From Clostridiales bacterium (GTDB lineage Bacteria > Bacillota > Clostridia > Christensenellales > Christensenellaceae), in NCBI GenBank assembly GCA_015056045.1, contig SVGZ01000017.1, positions 1 to 42,862 of the forward strand: a stretch of 42,862 nucleotides of DNA, read 5' to 3'. The notes beneath the pieces were generated by a model. The model was not told the origin of the DNA. It did no database searches and worked only from the letters and a program-made list of their open reading frames with translations. Position 1 is the first letter of the stretch; every line of letters begins with the position of its first letter. Shown piece by piece: positions 1-9,688 of this stretch. The translations under genes were made by a program, and so were the position numbers.

Positions 1-1
1 T

Positions 2-400
<399 letters not shown>

Positions 401-417
401 GCAAAACTTAAAAACAA

Positions 418-451
418 ATCCCTCTGCACGACAGAGGGATTTTCCTTTTTT
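418..451 (+). terminator. Intrinsic terminator after pfp
   Basis: Perfect 9-bp stem ATCCCTCTG / CAGAGGGAT (418-426 with 432-440), 5-nt loop, followed by a T-rich tract to 451. It lies 17 bp after the pfp stop. Confidence 0.93.
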
Positions 452-468
452 GAAAGCACGATTGCATC

Positions 469-497
469 TTGAGGGAATGCGGATTATGTGGTATTAT
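469..497 (+). promoter_or_regulatory. Probable sigma-A promoter of ychF
   Basis: TTGAGG (469-474), 17-bp spacer, TATTAT (492-497) preceded by TGG, an extended -10 element. It lies between the pfp terminator and ychF and would give a leader of about 80 nt. No other gene lies in the gap. Confidence 0.55.
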
Positions 498-583
498 TTA
501 TAAGTAGTTTTATGCTCTTTTCCAACGGATAAGGGCTTCAGGATGAAAATAACTCAAAGGAAGAATAAGGAGTATCAGATAAT

Positions 584-1684
<1,101 letters not shown>

Positions 1685-1696
1685 TCATTAAAATTT

Positions 1697-1732
1697 AAAC
1701 CCCGATTCAAGAAACTGAGTCGGGGTTTTTTA
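1697..1732. terminator. Bidirectional terminator between ychF and the uxu operon
   Basis: Stem AAACCCCGA / TCGGGGTTT (about 1697-1705 with 1720-1728), extended inward by ATTC/GAGT with one wobble pair. A T run follows on the plus strand (ychF), and a weaker T-rich tract follows on the minus strand for the gene ending at 1735. Confidence 0.9.
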
Positions 1733-1734
1733 TA

Positions 1735-1989
1735 TTATTCTCTTATTTCTTTTCCGCAATACGGGCAATATTTGCCGAAAGGAATTTTTGTTTTTCCGCA
1801 ATGCGGGCATCGGTCGCTCATTTTCAGATAGAACAGGCACACGAAAAAGATTATGATCGAAATCATACCGACATAGGCTTCCGCTGTGACAAAGTAATCA
1901 CCGTCAAACAGCTTTACACCCATGACGCCCCATGCGATGATAAACACGAAAACCGAAATTTCTGCCAACCATTTTGCTGCCTTCCTCAT
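1735..1989 (-). CDS. Small two-TM protein with C-terminal zinc ribbon
   Basis: 84 residues from the ATG at 1989, chosen because GGAGG (1996-2000) sits just upstream; a longer frame to 2025 would start inside uxuB with no ribosome binding site. Two hydrophobic helices (about residues 8-26 and 38-57) are followed by CPHC and CPYC pairs spaced like a zinc ribbon. The N-terminus is basic, so the ribbon is probably cytoplasmic. It is the last gene of the uxuA-uxuB transcription unit, 13 bp after uxuB. Such membrane zinc-ribbon proteins are common in Clostridia and mostly uncharacterised; no role in hexuronate use can be claimed. Confidence 0.75.
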   Translation of the reverse strand: MRKAAKWLAEISVFVFIIAWGVMGVKLFDGDYFVTAEAYVGMISIIIFFVCLFYLKMSDRCPHCGKTKIPFGKYCPYCGKEIRE

Positions 1990-2002
1990 CGTTTTCCTCC
2001 TT

Positions 2003-3565
2003 TTATTCCGCTGCAAAGCGATCAAGCGCTTTTCTCACAGCGCCTTTGCCCGAAAGCATCTCTTTCAGATAAGAAACGATCTTTTCCGCAAGGGCTGTTT
2101 TTGTGAGGTCGCATTTAAAAATTCTTTCGTCAGATAAAATGGGCTGCACTTTTTCCGCACAATTCTCCGCCGTCATGCCGGAAACTTTTTCCATGAGGAT
2201 ATCCAGCATCGGGTCAGGACTTGGCGTAAAGCTTTCCATAGCATCATCCATTCCCGTAAGATAGCGCAGCCAGCCTGCGATCGCAAAAGGAATGGCCGAA
2301 AGTTCGTTTTCGATGCCTTGCCTTACATATTCGCCGATCGTCACGCCATAACGAATTGGAATTTTTTGGCTCGTATCCGAAGCGATCCTCTGCGGCATAT
2401 CGGGAATGAAAGGATTCGGAAAACGCTCATGCAACACCTCGGCAAGGAAAGCCTCCGCAGAAATAATACCCGGATCAGGTGCGGTTCTGATACCTTCCTG
2501 CCCGATTTTTTCAGCCAGACGGCGAAGGGAATCATCCCGCATTTCCATATAAATGCGGTCATAGCCCAAAACACAGCCAAGCGTTGCAAGCGCCGTATGC
2601 AAAGGATTCAAGCAAGCGGAAACTTTCATTTTCTCCGTCATTTCGACTGTTTCACGGTTGGTGAAAATAACACCTACCTGCTCCATCGGCGGTCTGCCGT
2701 TTGCAAAAAGGTCTTCGATAACGAGGTAGCCCGGTGCTTCTGCATTGACATAAGGTGCGCAGGCTGTTCCGTTTTTGCTGCGCTGCATTTCCATATCCTC
2801 GAGATTTTCAAACGAAATTGATGGCGCAGGTGTGATCTTATCGATCATCGTACAGGGGAAAGTGACTTTTTCAGAGATATAAGCAAGGAAATCGTTTTCC
2901 AAAAAACCCTTTTCTATCCATTTTTCCGCAACATACAAAACCGAACGTTTTAAAACATCGCCGTTTCCGGAGCAGTTATCCATACTGACGAGCGAAAGCG
3001 GGTGTTTTCCGCAAAGATAGCGATCATATAAAAGCGAAGTGACGATCGCCATCGTGTTTTTGAGCGCAGATACAGGGCCGTTTTCAATATCTTCGGCAAG
3101 ATCCGGCTTTAAATCTTCCCCATCAAAAAGTGCATAACCTTTTTCCGTAATGGTCAGGCTGATCATCTGCAGGCTCGTGCTTGTGATGATCTTTTTTACT
3201 CTTTCCGCATCTTCGCCGAAAACGAGATTTTCCGCAACGGAAGCGATAATTTCCTTTTTGCTCGAACCATCGGGAAGCAGTGTGACAAGAAGCGTCAAGC
3301 CGTCATGTTTATCATAAATTTCGCAGGATAAATCTCTGCCTCTCGTTTTGAGCGCAGAAACGCCGCTTTTCACGAGTCCTTTTTCAAGAAGTTCCTGTGC
3401 GATCTTTGCGATATAGGCGCGGAAAATATTGCCGCTGCCGATATGCAGCCAAACGGGTGCTGATTCCGTTCCCTTTTTCATCACATCAATGGCAAAAGCA
3501 GGCGCTTTTATTTCGTTTTTCTTAAGAAATTCCGCTTCGGAAAGGATGTTTATATCAAATTTCAT
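2003..3565 (-). CDS. uxuB: Fructuronate reductase, mannitol dehydrogenase family
   Basis: 520 residues. A Rossmann segment HIGSGNIFRAY lies at 41-51, the family signature SMDNCSGNGDVLK at 194-206, and FPCTMIDKITP follows. These are hallmarks of the polyol-specific long-chain dehydrogenase group that includes UxuB, which reduces D-fructuronate to D-mannonate with NADH (written in the reverse direction for some members). The gene overlaps uxuA by ATGA (3562-3565), implying translational coupling. The tagaturonate reductase UxaB is a close paralog, but the uxuA partner decides for UxuB. Cytoplasmic; no defect seen. Confidence 0.93.
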   Translation of the reverse strand: MKFDINILSEAEFLKKNEIKAPAFAIDVMKKGTESAPVWLHIGSGNIFRAYIAKIAQELLEKGLVKSGVSALKTRGRDLSCEIYDKHDGLTLLVTLLPDGSSKKEIIASVAENLVFGEDAERVKKIITSTSLQMISLTITEKGYALFDGEDLKPDLAEDIENGPVSALKNTMAIVTSLLYDRYLCGKHPLSLVSMDNCSGNGDVLKRSVLYVAEKWIEKGFLENDFLAYISEKVTFPCTMIDKITPAPSISFENLEDMEMQRSKNGTACAPYVNAEAPGYLVIEDLFANGRPPMEQVGVIFTNRETVEMTEKMKVSACLNPLHTALATLGCVLGYDRIYMEMRDDSLRRLAEKIGQEGIRTAPDPGIISAEAFLAEVLHERFPNPFIPDMPQRIASDTSQKIPIRYGVTIGEYVRQGIENELSAIPFAIAGWLRYLTGMDDAMESFTPSPDPMLDILMEKVSGMTAENCAEKVQPILSDERIFKCDLTKTALAEKIVSYLKEMLSGKGAVRKALDRFAAE

Positions 3566-4629
3566 TTGATGCCTCTCGATTTTTTGATGGCTTCCTCAAG
3601 ACCCAATAGATACTGCGAACCAAGCGCACGGTCATAGAGTCCGTAACCTGCACGGGCCTGTTCACCCCAGATCATTCTGCCGTGGTCAGGGCGGATATAA
3701 CCCTCAAAACCGCTTTCGATAAGCGCGAGCATGATCTCATACATATCCTGATCACCGCAGGCAGATAAATGTGCGCTTTCATCAAAATCCTGTTCCGCAA
3801 AATGGAAAACATTGCGGACGTGTGCGAAATGGATACGCGGTGCAAATTCACGGATCATTGCCGGAAGATCGTTATGCACATTCGAACCCAGGCTTCCCGT
3901 ACAGAAAGTCAGGCCATTATAGGGGCTTTCATTGAGCGAAAGGAATTTGCGGATGTTTTCTGCATTGGTAATGACTTTCGGGAGCCCATAAAGTTCCCAC
4001 GGCGGATCATCGGGATGGATCGCCATTTTAACATCGCTTGCCTCCGCTTCGGGAATAACGGCATCGAGGAAGTATTTCATGTTTTTCCAATACTCATCCT
4101 GCGTCATGTTATGGTAAAACTCGATATCTGCAGCCATTGCCGCAATGCGGTCAGGTTCCCAGCCGGGCATATAGAAACCGTCGGAAAGCATTTTTTCGGC
4201 TAAAATCGCCGGGTTCATTTCGAGTGCTTTTTCATGGCGGTAAGACATCGCAAAGCTGCCGTCTTTCTGTGGTCTTGCAAGCTCGCTTCTTGCCCAGTCC
4301 ATTACGGGCATAAAGTTATAGCAAAGGCAGCGAACGCCGTTTTTGCCGAGGTTGCGGATCGTTTTGATATAGTTTTCGATGTAGCGGTCTCTTGTGGGCA
4401 GGCCTTTTTTGATGTCTTCGTGGATGTTGACGCTTTCAATGACCTCGTTTTCAAGGCCGTATGCGGCGATCTCGCTGTTTAACTTTCTGATGATATCTTC
4501 ATCCCAGACTTCGCCAACGGGGATCTGCGGAATACAGGAAACAACACCCGTCATTCCCGGGATCTGACGGATCTGTGCAAGCGTGACGCTGTCTTCCCCA
4601 AAGGGGAACCATCTGAATACCATTTTCAT
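3562..4629 (-). CDS. uxuA: Mannonate dehydratase
   Basis: 355 residues of the xylose-isomerase-like TIM barrel family. Recognisable features are the N-terminal MKMVFRWFPFGEDSV, an FMPVMDW strand near 106-112, and IHPDDPPW at 204-211, which carries metal and substrate ligands. It converts D-mannonate to 2-keto-3-deoxygluconate, the step after UxuB in glucuronate catabolism. Start: ATG at 4629 with AAAGGAAG upstream; a second in-frame ATG lies two codons later. First gene of the uxuA-uxuB-zinc ribbon unit. UxaC, KdgK and KdgA are not in the window, so the rest of the pathway must lie elsewhere. Confidence 0.95.
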   Translation of the reverse strand: MKMVFRWFPFGEDSVTLAQIRQIPGMTGVVSCIPQIPVGEVWDEDIIRKLNSEIAAYGLENEVIESVNIHEDIKKGLPTRDRYIENYIKTIRNLGKNGVRCLCYNFMPVMDWARSELARPQKDGSFAMSYRHEKALEMNPAILAEKMLSDGFYMPGWEPDRIAAMAADIEFYHNMTQDEYWKNMKYFLDAVIPEAEASDVKMAIHPDDPPWELYGLPKVITNAENIRKFLSLNESPYNGLTFCTGSLGSNVHNDLPAMIREFAPRIHFAHVRNVFHFAEQDFDESAHLSACGDQDMYEIMLALIESGFEGYIRPDHGRMIWGEQARAGYGLYDRALGSQYLLGLEEAIKKSRGIK

Positions 4630-4687
4630 AAACGTATCTTCCTTTAGCGTTTTTTATCAGATAAATTTTCCGTTTTGCTATATTTTT

Positions 4688-4716
4688 ATTATAGCGAAGC
4701 AGACGCCCATGAGCAA
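4688..4716 (-). promoter_or_regulatory. Probable uxuA promoter
   Basis: On the minus strand: TTGCTC (4711-4716), 17-bp spacer, perfect TATAAT (4688-4693). It is divergent from the transporter promoter 55 bp away. No clear cre box was found between the two. Confidence 0.55.
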
Positions 4717-4770
4717 GCATATGCAGGGATAAGAACATAAAAAATGTGTATTTCGGCTGCTTTTCACAGC

Positions 4771-4799
4771 TTGACAGGGAAAGATGCTGCTTGTACAAT
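4771..4799 (+). promoter_or_regulatory. Consensus sigma-A promoter of the MFS gene
   Basis: TTGACA (4771-4776), exactly 17 bp, TACAAT (4794-4799): eleven of twelve consensus bases. Transcription should start near 4806, which excludes the upstream in-frame ATG at 4784 as a translation start. Confidence 0.85.
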
Positions 4800-4831
4800 C
4801 AAACTATCGGACAACAAAGGAGAATCACCAG

Positions 4832-6049
4832 ATGCAGGAAACAAGAAAAAAGCTGAACACAAGTTTTACGCTTTTCCAGATCCTTGCCTTCGCTTCGTTT
4901 GCAGGGATGAACTATTACAACGTCTATTTGAAGGCGATCGGCTTTGACAGTACGCAGATCGGTCTTTGGGGCTCCGTTTCGAGCATTATCAGCATGGTAA
5001 CGCTTCCGCTTTGGGGCGTCATCAGCGATAAAACTCGTTCAACAAAGCTGACATGGATCATCTCCATGCTGGTTTTCGGGCTTTGCTATGCGCTTTTCCC
5101 ACTTTTCGGCGGACTGAAAACGCCCATTCCGCTTTACCTGCTGATCATTTTATACAGCATCGTCAAGCAGCCGACGCATTCCCTGCAGGATGCATGGTCT
5201 ATCAGCGTTATCAATCCTTTCGGGATTCAGTATGCGACCATCCGCAAATGGGGCAGCTTTGGTTTTGCGGTCATGTCCATTATTTTCGGCAGCATCGTCG
5301 TCGATACATTGGGAACGGAAGCGATCTTCTATATCACACCGTTTTTTGCTGTTCTCCTTTGCATTGCCGTTTGGCTGTTCAAAGAACCTGCCGCTTCGGA
5401 AAAGAAAGATGAGGTAAAAAAAGAAACCGTTAAGATCAATCCGCTGAAGCTTTTCAAAAACTATTATTTTGCAACGGCTTTCATCATGGTCATTGCGCTT
5501 TCCATTTACAGCTCGCTGACAAGCGCATTTTATGCCTATATTCTGGAAGATGCCGGCCTTGCTGCGGAAAAATTCGGTATTATCAGCGGCTGGGGTGCTT
5601 TTGTACAGATCGGCTGTATGCTGATCGTCACAAAATTCTGCAAAAAGATCCCTGCACCGTATATCCTCATTGCAGGCGGACTTTTCGGCGTTGCGGAAAA
5701 TATCATGTATAACCTCGCAGAGAATATGACGATGATGCTCATTGCAGGAACGCTTTGGGGCTTTATGATGGCGATCAACGTCAGCGTTCTTCCCGGATAT
5801 ATCCACAGCCTTGTTCCCAAAGAATACAGCGCAACGGCACAGACACTTTCGGGAACAGCGGTCATGCTCTTTTCCATCATCGGCAGCGCAGTCGGCGGTT
5901 ACCTGATCAAAGGGATCGGCATTGCCAACTATACGCTGATCCATGCAGCCCTGCAGGGTATCCTCACAATACTCTTTACGCTGACGCTTTTCCTTGGGAT
6001 CAAAGTCTTTAAGATCAAAGCACCGCCGAGCGTTACCGGAAACGAATAA
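4832..6049 (+). CDS. MFS transporter, LacY/nucleoside-symporter-like group
   Basis: 405 residues with about twelve hydrophobic helices. The loop WGVISDKTRSTK after helix 2 resembles the conserved MFS loop 2-3, and a basic or charged cytoplasmic linker (about residues 182-200) separates the two halves. Start: ATG at 4832 with AAAGGAG at 4816-4822; the upstream ATG at 4784 lies inside the promoter. Divergence from uxuA suggests uptake of a hexuronate or a uronate-containing oligosaccharide, but that is inference from position; the ExuT family itself looks different. Ends in a strong terminator. Confidence 0.85.
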   Translation: MQETRKKLNTSFTLFQILAFASFAGMNYYNVYLKAIGFDSTQIGLWGSVSSIISMVTLPLWGVISDKTRSTKLTWIISMLVFGLCYALFPLFGGLKTPIPLYLLIILYSIVKQPTHSLQDAWSISVINPFGIQYATIRKWGSFGFAVMSIIFGSIVVDTLGTEAIFYITPFFAVLLCIAVWLFKEPAASEKKDEVKKETVKINPLKLFKNYYFATAFIMVIALSIYSSLTSAFYAYILEDAGLAAEKFGIISGWGAFVQIGCMLIVTKFCKKIPAPYILIAGGLFGVAENIMYNLAENMTMMLIAGTLWGFMMAINVSVLPGYIHSLVPKEYSATAQTLSGTAVMLFSIIGSAVGGYLIKGIGIANYTLIHAALQGILTILFTLTLFLGIKVFKIKAPPSVTGNE

Positions 6050-6055
6050 AAAACG

Positions 6056-6091
6056 AACTCCTCCACCGGAATATGATGGAGGAGTTTTTGT
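6056..6091 (+). terminator. Intrinsic terminator after the MFS gene
   Basis: Perfect 10-bp stem AACTCCTCCA / TGGAGGAGTT (6056-6065 with 6077-6086) and a T run. Confidence 0.93.
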
Positions 6092-6156
6092 TTGTGTAAG
6101 AAGGTTTATTATTGTCATATACTGCGCGATGTTTCAACACTTGCGTTAAACTTGCA

Positions 6157-6231
6157 GGACTTCATTTATGAAGTCCATACTTCACTTGTGAAGTCCATAC
6201 TTCACTTGTGAAGTCCATACTTCGCAGAAGT
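6157..6231. repeat. Array of short palindromic hairpins, 20-bp period
   Basis: Four consecutive perfect inverted repeats: 6157-6176 (9-bp arms), 6179-6194 and 6199-6214 (identical, ACTTCAC/GTGAAGT arms), and 6219-6231 (ACTTC/GAAGT). They are joined by AT, CCAT and CCAT linkers; the central units repeat with a 20-bp period. Degenerate copies continue to about 6258, right up to the efflux permease stop codon. It lies at the 3' side of the minus-strand efflux operon and may act as its terminator or mRNA-end stabiliser. No spacers of CRISPR type are present. Confidence 0.85.
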
Positions 6232-6258
6232 TCATAGTTTGCGTACGAAGTGCAAAGT

Positions 6259-7434
6259 TCAACCTTCGTATCTAAGCGCTTCAATAGGATGCTTTTTCGC
6301 AGCCTTGTTTGCCGGGTAAAGACCGAAGATCAGGCCGATTGCCGAAGCAAAGCTGACCGCCAAAGTCACAACATCTGCAGACATCGCAAACGTAATGCTG
6401 CCTGCGATCACAGAAACTACCCTTAAGATCAGCCACGAAAGCCCGAGACCGAAAAGACAGCCAATGAGACTGATCATCAGCGCTTCGATCAAAAACTGCG
6501 ACATGATATTGCCGCGCGTTGCACCGATCGCCTTTCTGATGCCGATCTCTTTTGTTCGCTCTGTGACGGAAACGAGCATAATATTCATAATGCCGATACC
6601 GCCGACAAGAAGTGAAATTGCCGCAATTCCGCCAAGTAGCAGCGAAAGCGTATCCGTAACCATCGCCATTGCGTCCATGACGTTGGACATATTCATGAGC
6701 ATAAAAGCATCTTCATCCCGATCGAAACGAGCCATGAGCCAGCTTTTGACGGCAGATTCCGCTTCGTTAAGCCCATTTGGATCCGAAGCTGCGGTATAAA
6801 AGCCCGTGACATAAGGCTGCCCTGCCATGCGTGAACCGACGGAAAAAGGCACATAGACGGCTGTTCCACTGATCATCGAAGACATGATCGAATCGTTTTC
6901 CGCGAGCACACCGACAACCGTATAGGGAACCCCATCAATGAGCAAAGTTTCCCCTGTCGCATCCATTTTCCCATAGAAATCCTCCGCAGCAGTATCGGAA
7001 AGCACACAGACAAAGCTGCGGTTTTCAACATCGCTTGACCTGATATATCGCCCGGAATCAAGGGAAAGCCCCTGAATATCGAAGTAAGAAGCCTCCGTCG
7101 CATAGACGGTGATATTCTTTTCCTGATAGCCGTGTTTGCCCTGTGCATTCACCTGTGAAAGCGCAGAAACAGCGCCGATCGCAGCATCTTTTTCGAGAAC
7201 GGAAAGATCTTCCAGATAGATCGGGTTGCCTTTGTCGTCGATGACATTAGCAATGATCATATCGTTGCCGAGCGCAGAAATTTCGCTCGTGACCGCACCC
7301 GTTGCTCCATTGACGAGGGAAACCATAACGACAAGCGCAACAACGCCGATGATGATCCCGAGCATCGTTAAAAATGCACGCATTTTATTGCTGACAACGG
7401 CATTCCATGCCATTTTTAAGGATTGAATGAGCAT
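6259..7434 (-). CDS. MacB-like ABC transporter permease (FtsX fold)
   Basis: 391 residues. One N-terminal TM helix (about 15-38) is followed by a large extracellular MacB-type core domain (about 45-245) and three C-terminal TM helices (about 268-385). The cytoplasmic segment TERTKEIGIRKAIGATRG is the typical coupling motif of the FtsX/MacB/LolC permease class. It starts 1 bp after the ATPase stop, with the ribosome binding site GGAGG inside the ATPase 3' end. With its ATPase and membrane-fusion-like partner it forms a Gram-positive MacAB-type mechanotransmission exporter. Substrate unknown; peptides, lantibiotics or macrolides are typical for the class. Confidence 0.9.
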   Translation of the reverse strand: MLIQSLKMAWNAVVSNKMRAFLTMLGIIIGVVALVVMVSLVNGATGAVTSEISALGNDMIIANVIDDKGNPIYLEDLSVLEKDAAIGAVSALSQVNAQGKHGYQEKNITVYATEASYFDIQGLSLDSGRYIRSSDVENRSFVCVLSDTAAEDFYGKMDATGETLLIDGVPYTVVGVLAENDSIMSSMISGTAVYVPFSVGSRMAGQPYVTGFYTAASDPNGLNEAESAVKSWLMARFDRDEDAFMLMNMSNVMDAMAMVTDTLSLLLGGIAAISLLVGGIGIMNIMLVSVTERTKEIGIRKAIGATRGNIMSQFLIEALMISLIGCLFGLGLSWLILRVVSVIAGSITFAMSADVVTLAVSFASAIGLIFGLYPANKAAKKHPIEALRYEG

Positions 7435-7435
7435 G

Positions 7436-8110
7436 TTATTCCTCCGTTACTTGGCCATCCATGATGCGGATGCGTCGTTCAGCCTGTGCAGCGATCTCAT
7501 CATTATGCGTGATGAGGACGATCGTATTGCCTGCACGGTGCAGTTCGTGGAAAAGCTCCATGATCTCTGCGCCTGTTTTGCTGTCGAGGTTGCCTGTCGG
7601 TTCATCTGCCAAAAGGAGTGCCGGCTTTGTCGCAAGCGCACGGGCAACAGCAACACGCTGCTGTTGACCGCCGGAAAGCTCGAGCGGTTTGTGTTTACTT
7701 CTCTGCGTCAAGCCTACTCTTTCCAAAGCCTCTTTTGCACGGAGTTTGCGCTCGGAAGCGGAAATTCCCTGATAGATCAGCGGCAATTCGACATTTTCTT
7801 CCGCCGTCATTTTAGACAGAAGATTAAAATTCTGAAAAACAAAACCGATCTTTTTGTTGCGGATATGCGCAAGCTCATTTTCGGAATAATCGCGGATGTT
7901 CTGCCCATCGAGGTAATACTCACCGCTATCCGCAGCATCAAGGCAGCCGATAATATTCATCAGGGTCGATTTACCGCTGCCCGAAGGCCCGATGATACTG
8001 ACAAATTCACCTTCGCGAATGACAAGGGAGGCTTTATTTAAGGCATAGACCTTTTCACCGCCGATCTCATAAACGCGCGTGATCTCTTTCATTCTGATGA
8101 CTTCGTTCAT
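7436..8110 (-). CDS. MacB/LolD-type ABC transporter ATPase
   Basis: 224 residues, standard for the group. Walker A GPSGSGKST at 41-49, ABC signature LSGGQQQR at 145-152, Walker B LLLADEPTGNLD at 165-176, and a switch histidine in VLITHND. The PTGNLD form is typical of the MacB/LolD/FtsE branch. It energises the permease encoded next to it. ATG at 8110 overlaps the adaptor stop (ATGA, 8107-8110). Confidence 0.95.
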   Translation of the reverse strand: MNEVIRMKEITRVYEIGGEKVYALNKASLVIREGEFVSIIGPSGSGKSTLMNIIGCLDAADSGEYYLDGQNIRDYSENELAHIRNKKIGFVFQNFNLLSKMTAEENVELPLIYQGISASERKLRAKEALERVGLTQRSKHKPLELSGGQQQRVAVARALATKPALLLADEPTGNLDSKTGAEIMELFHELHRAGNTIVLITHNDEIAAQAERRIRIMDGQVTEE

Positions 8111-9567
8111 GAATTCATTCCACCACTCATCATCTGCTGGCTCTGTTCCATCATCTGCGAGAAGAACGAGCCGGTTTTCTTATAGCTGATCACTTCACCC
8201 TGCAAAAGGCCGTTTACGACTTCCGCAAAACTGCCGTCGGAAAGACCAGTTTCAATATAGCGTTTTTCTTCGCCGATCATGACATATTCACCTTCTGCAT
8301 CTTCACCGATCGCTTCAAGCGGAACAAGAAGGACATCCTTTGCACCGCCTGCCAGAATGCCTGCATTGCCGTTCATGCCGATCATCAGTCTTTCATCCGC
8401 TGCAAGTTCAAGCTCAACGGCATATTCCGTAATGCTCATGGAAGCTGTACCGATCTGCGAAATACGGCTGACTTTTGCCGCAAAAACTTCGCCTTCATAT
8501 GCATCGATGCGGATCTGTGCATCCTGACCGACGCGAAGCTTTGCGATATCGAGTTCATCCGCCATGATCGTCATACGGCAAGCGCCGCCTGTATAAAGCG
8601 CATACGCAGGCGCATCGTTGGTATAAGCATCCTCCGCAAGCGCAAGCGAAGAAATAATGCCGTCTTTTTCCGCACGGATCACAGGATCTGCGATATAACG
8701 GGAAATTTCAGCAAGATCTTCTGCCAATGCTTCCCTCTGTTTCAGTTTGCTCTTATATTCTTCCGTCATGACCTCTTCTTCGAGCGTCATGAGCTTTTTA
8801 CCCATACTGATTTTATCATTCAGCTTGACATTGACTTTTTTTACAACGCCATCGCCCGCAACAACAGCAACAGGACTGCCGATTTCAAGCGTGCCTTCGC
8901 CGATGAGAGTTTCTTCTCTGTAAACTTTTGCCGCAACCTGATAGGGTGCTTTTTCATCGGAAAGACGCAGTGTAAAGCTTTCGCCATCACTTTCGGTAAC
9001 GAGCGCTTTTTCCTCACCGCCGTCATAGACAACACGGAGTCTTTCGCCAACATCTGCCTTACCGTTTAAGGTCATCTGCATTTCACCATCGACGGAAATG
9101 AGCATAAGCGCTTCGTTTTCACGCATGACATCGGAAACGCTGTCGCCTGCTTCTGCAAAAATCGCCTTGACACGGCCCTGTGTATAGGAAAGGATATTCT
9201 CCGTCATTTTATTGCGCTGCTGCTGGAGAAGCTCCATATCAAGCGCTGCGATCTGTGTGATCAGGGAAGTTTTTCTTTCCTCAAGGGATTCCGGATCGAT
9301 CATAGCGATCACTTCACCTGTCTTTACAAAATCGCCCATCTCTTTTTCAACGGTATCGATCAGAAGACCTGCCTGCAGCGTTTTATTCCATTCATCCTCT
9401 GCCATAAGGCTGCCGCTGCCTGTGACGGTCATTTCGATGTCGCCCTTATCTACGGTATAGCTGATCATACCGGCATTCGGGTCAGCGGTTTCTTTGCTGC
9501 CAAAATAGAAAAACAGCGCTGCAGCTGCCGCAAGAATGAGCAATATGATCCACCATCTTTTTTTCAT
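8107..9567 (-). CDS. HlyD/MacA-like efflux adaptor protein
   Basis: 486 residues from the ATG at 9567, supported by GGAGG at 9579-9583; an upstream in-frame TTG overlaps that site and is rejected. An N-terminal signal anchor (about residues 6-24) precedes a DKGDIEMTVTGSGSL lipoyl-like strand, a helical region, a second half-lipoyl with PVIRAEKDGIISSLALAEDA, and beta-barrel and membrane-proximal segments. This order is that of MacA-type adaptors, here in a monoderm-like setting where the protein sits outside the membrane. A weak promoter candidate has TATAAT at 9605-9610 on the minus strand without a convincing -35 box. First gene of the three-gene operon. Confidence 0.88.
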   Translation of the reverse strand: MKKRWWIILLILAAAAALFFYFGSKETADPNAGMISYTVDKGDIEMTVTGSGSLMAEDEWNKTLQAGLLIDTVEKEMGDFVKTGEVIAMIDPESLEERKTSLITQIAALDMELLQQQRNKMTENILSYTQGRVKAIFAEAGDSVSDVMRENEALMLISVDGEMQMTLNGKADVGERLRVVYDGGEEKALVTESDGESFTLRLSDEKAPYQVAAKVYREETLIGEGTLEIGSPVAVVAGDGVVKKVNVKLNDKISMGKKLMTLEEEVMTEEYKSKLKQREALAEDLAEISRYIADPVIRAEKDGIISSLALAEDAYTNDAPAYALYTGGACRMTIMADELDIAKLRVGQDAQIRIDAYEGEVFAAKVSRISQIGTASMSITEYAVELELAADERLMIGMNGNAGILAGGAKDVLLVPLEAIGEDAEGEYVMIGEEKRYIETGLSDGSFAEVVNGLLQGEVISYKKTGSFFSQMMEQSQQMMSGGMNS

Positions 9568-9663
9568 AATAAATTCTGCCTCCAAACTTTGCTTACAAGT
9601 AACAATTATACAACACCAAAAATGAACAGAGTATAAATTGAATGCAATTTTTTATTTGTTTAC

Positions 9664-9688
9664 AAAAAAACTGCCAAAAAGGCAGTTT
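9664..9688 (-). terminator. Terminator after the lipoprotein gene
   Basis: Minus-strand stem AAACTGCC / GGCAGTTT (9681-9688 with 9668-9675), TTTTT loop, then seven T residues. It overlaps the stop codon of the lipoprotein gene at 9688-9690. Confidence 0.9.

Noticed and set aside
4784-4831. Upstream ATG extension of the MFS transporter
   Set aside because: Lies within the promoter (between -35 and start site) and the natural ribosome site belongs to ATG 4832.
4630-4831. cre (CcpA) site between uxuA and the MFS gene
   Set aside because: No sequence close to the TGWNANCGNTNWCA consensus was found.
5150-6118. 322-codon minus-strand frame opposite the MFS gene
   Set aside because: It is rich in Cys, Arg and Asp with no family likeness, no ribosome site, and lies on the opposite strand of a clear membrane protein gene with promoter and terminator.
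6157-6231. CRISPR array
   Set aside because: Units are contiguous palindromes with 2-4 base linkers; no unique spacers of 30 bp and no cas genes.
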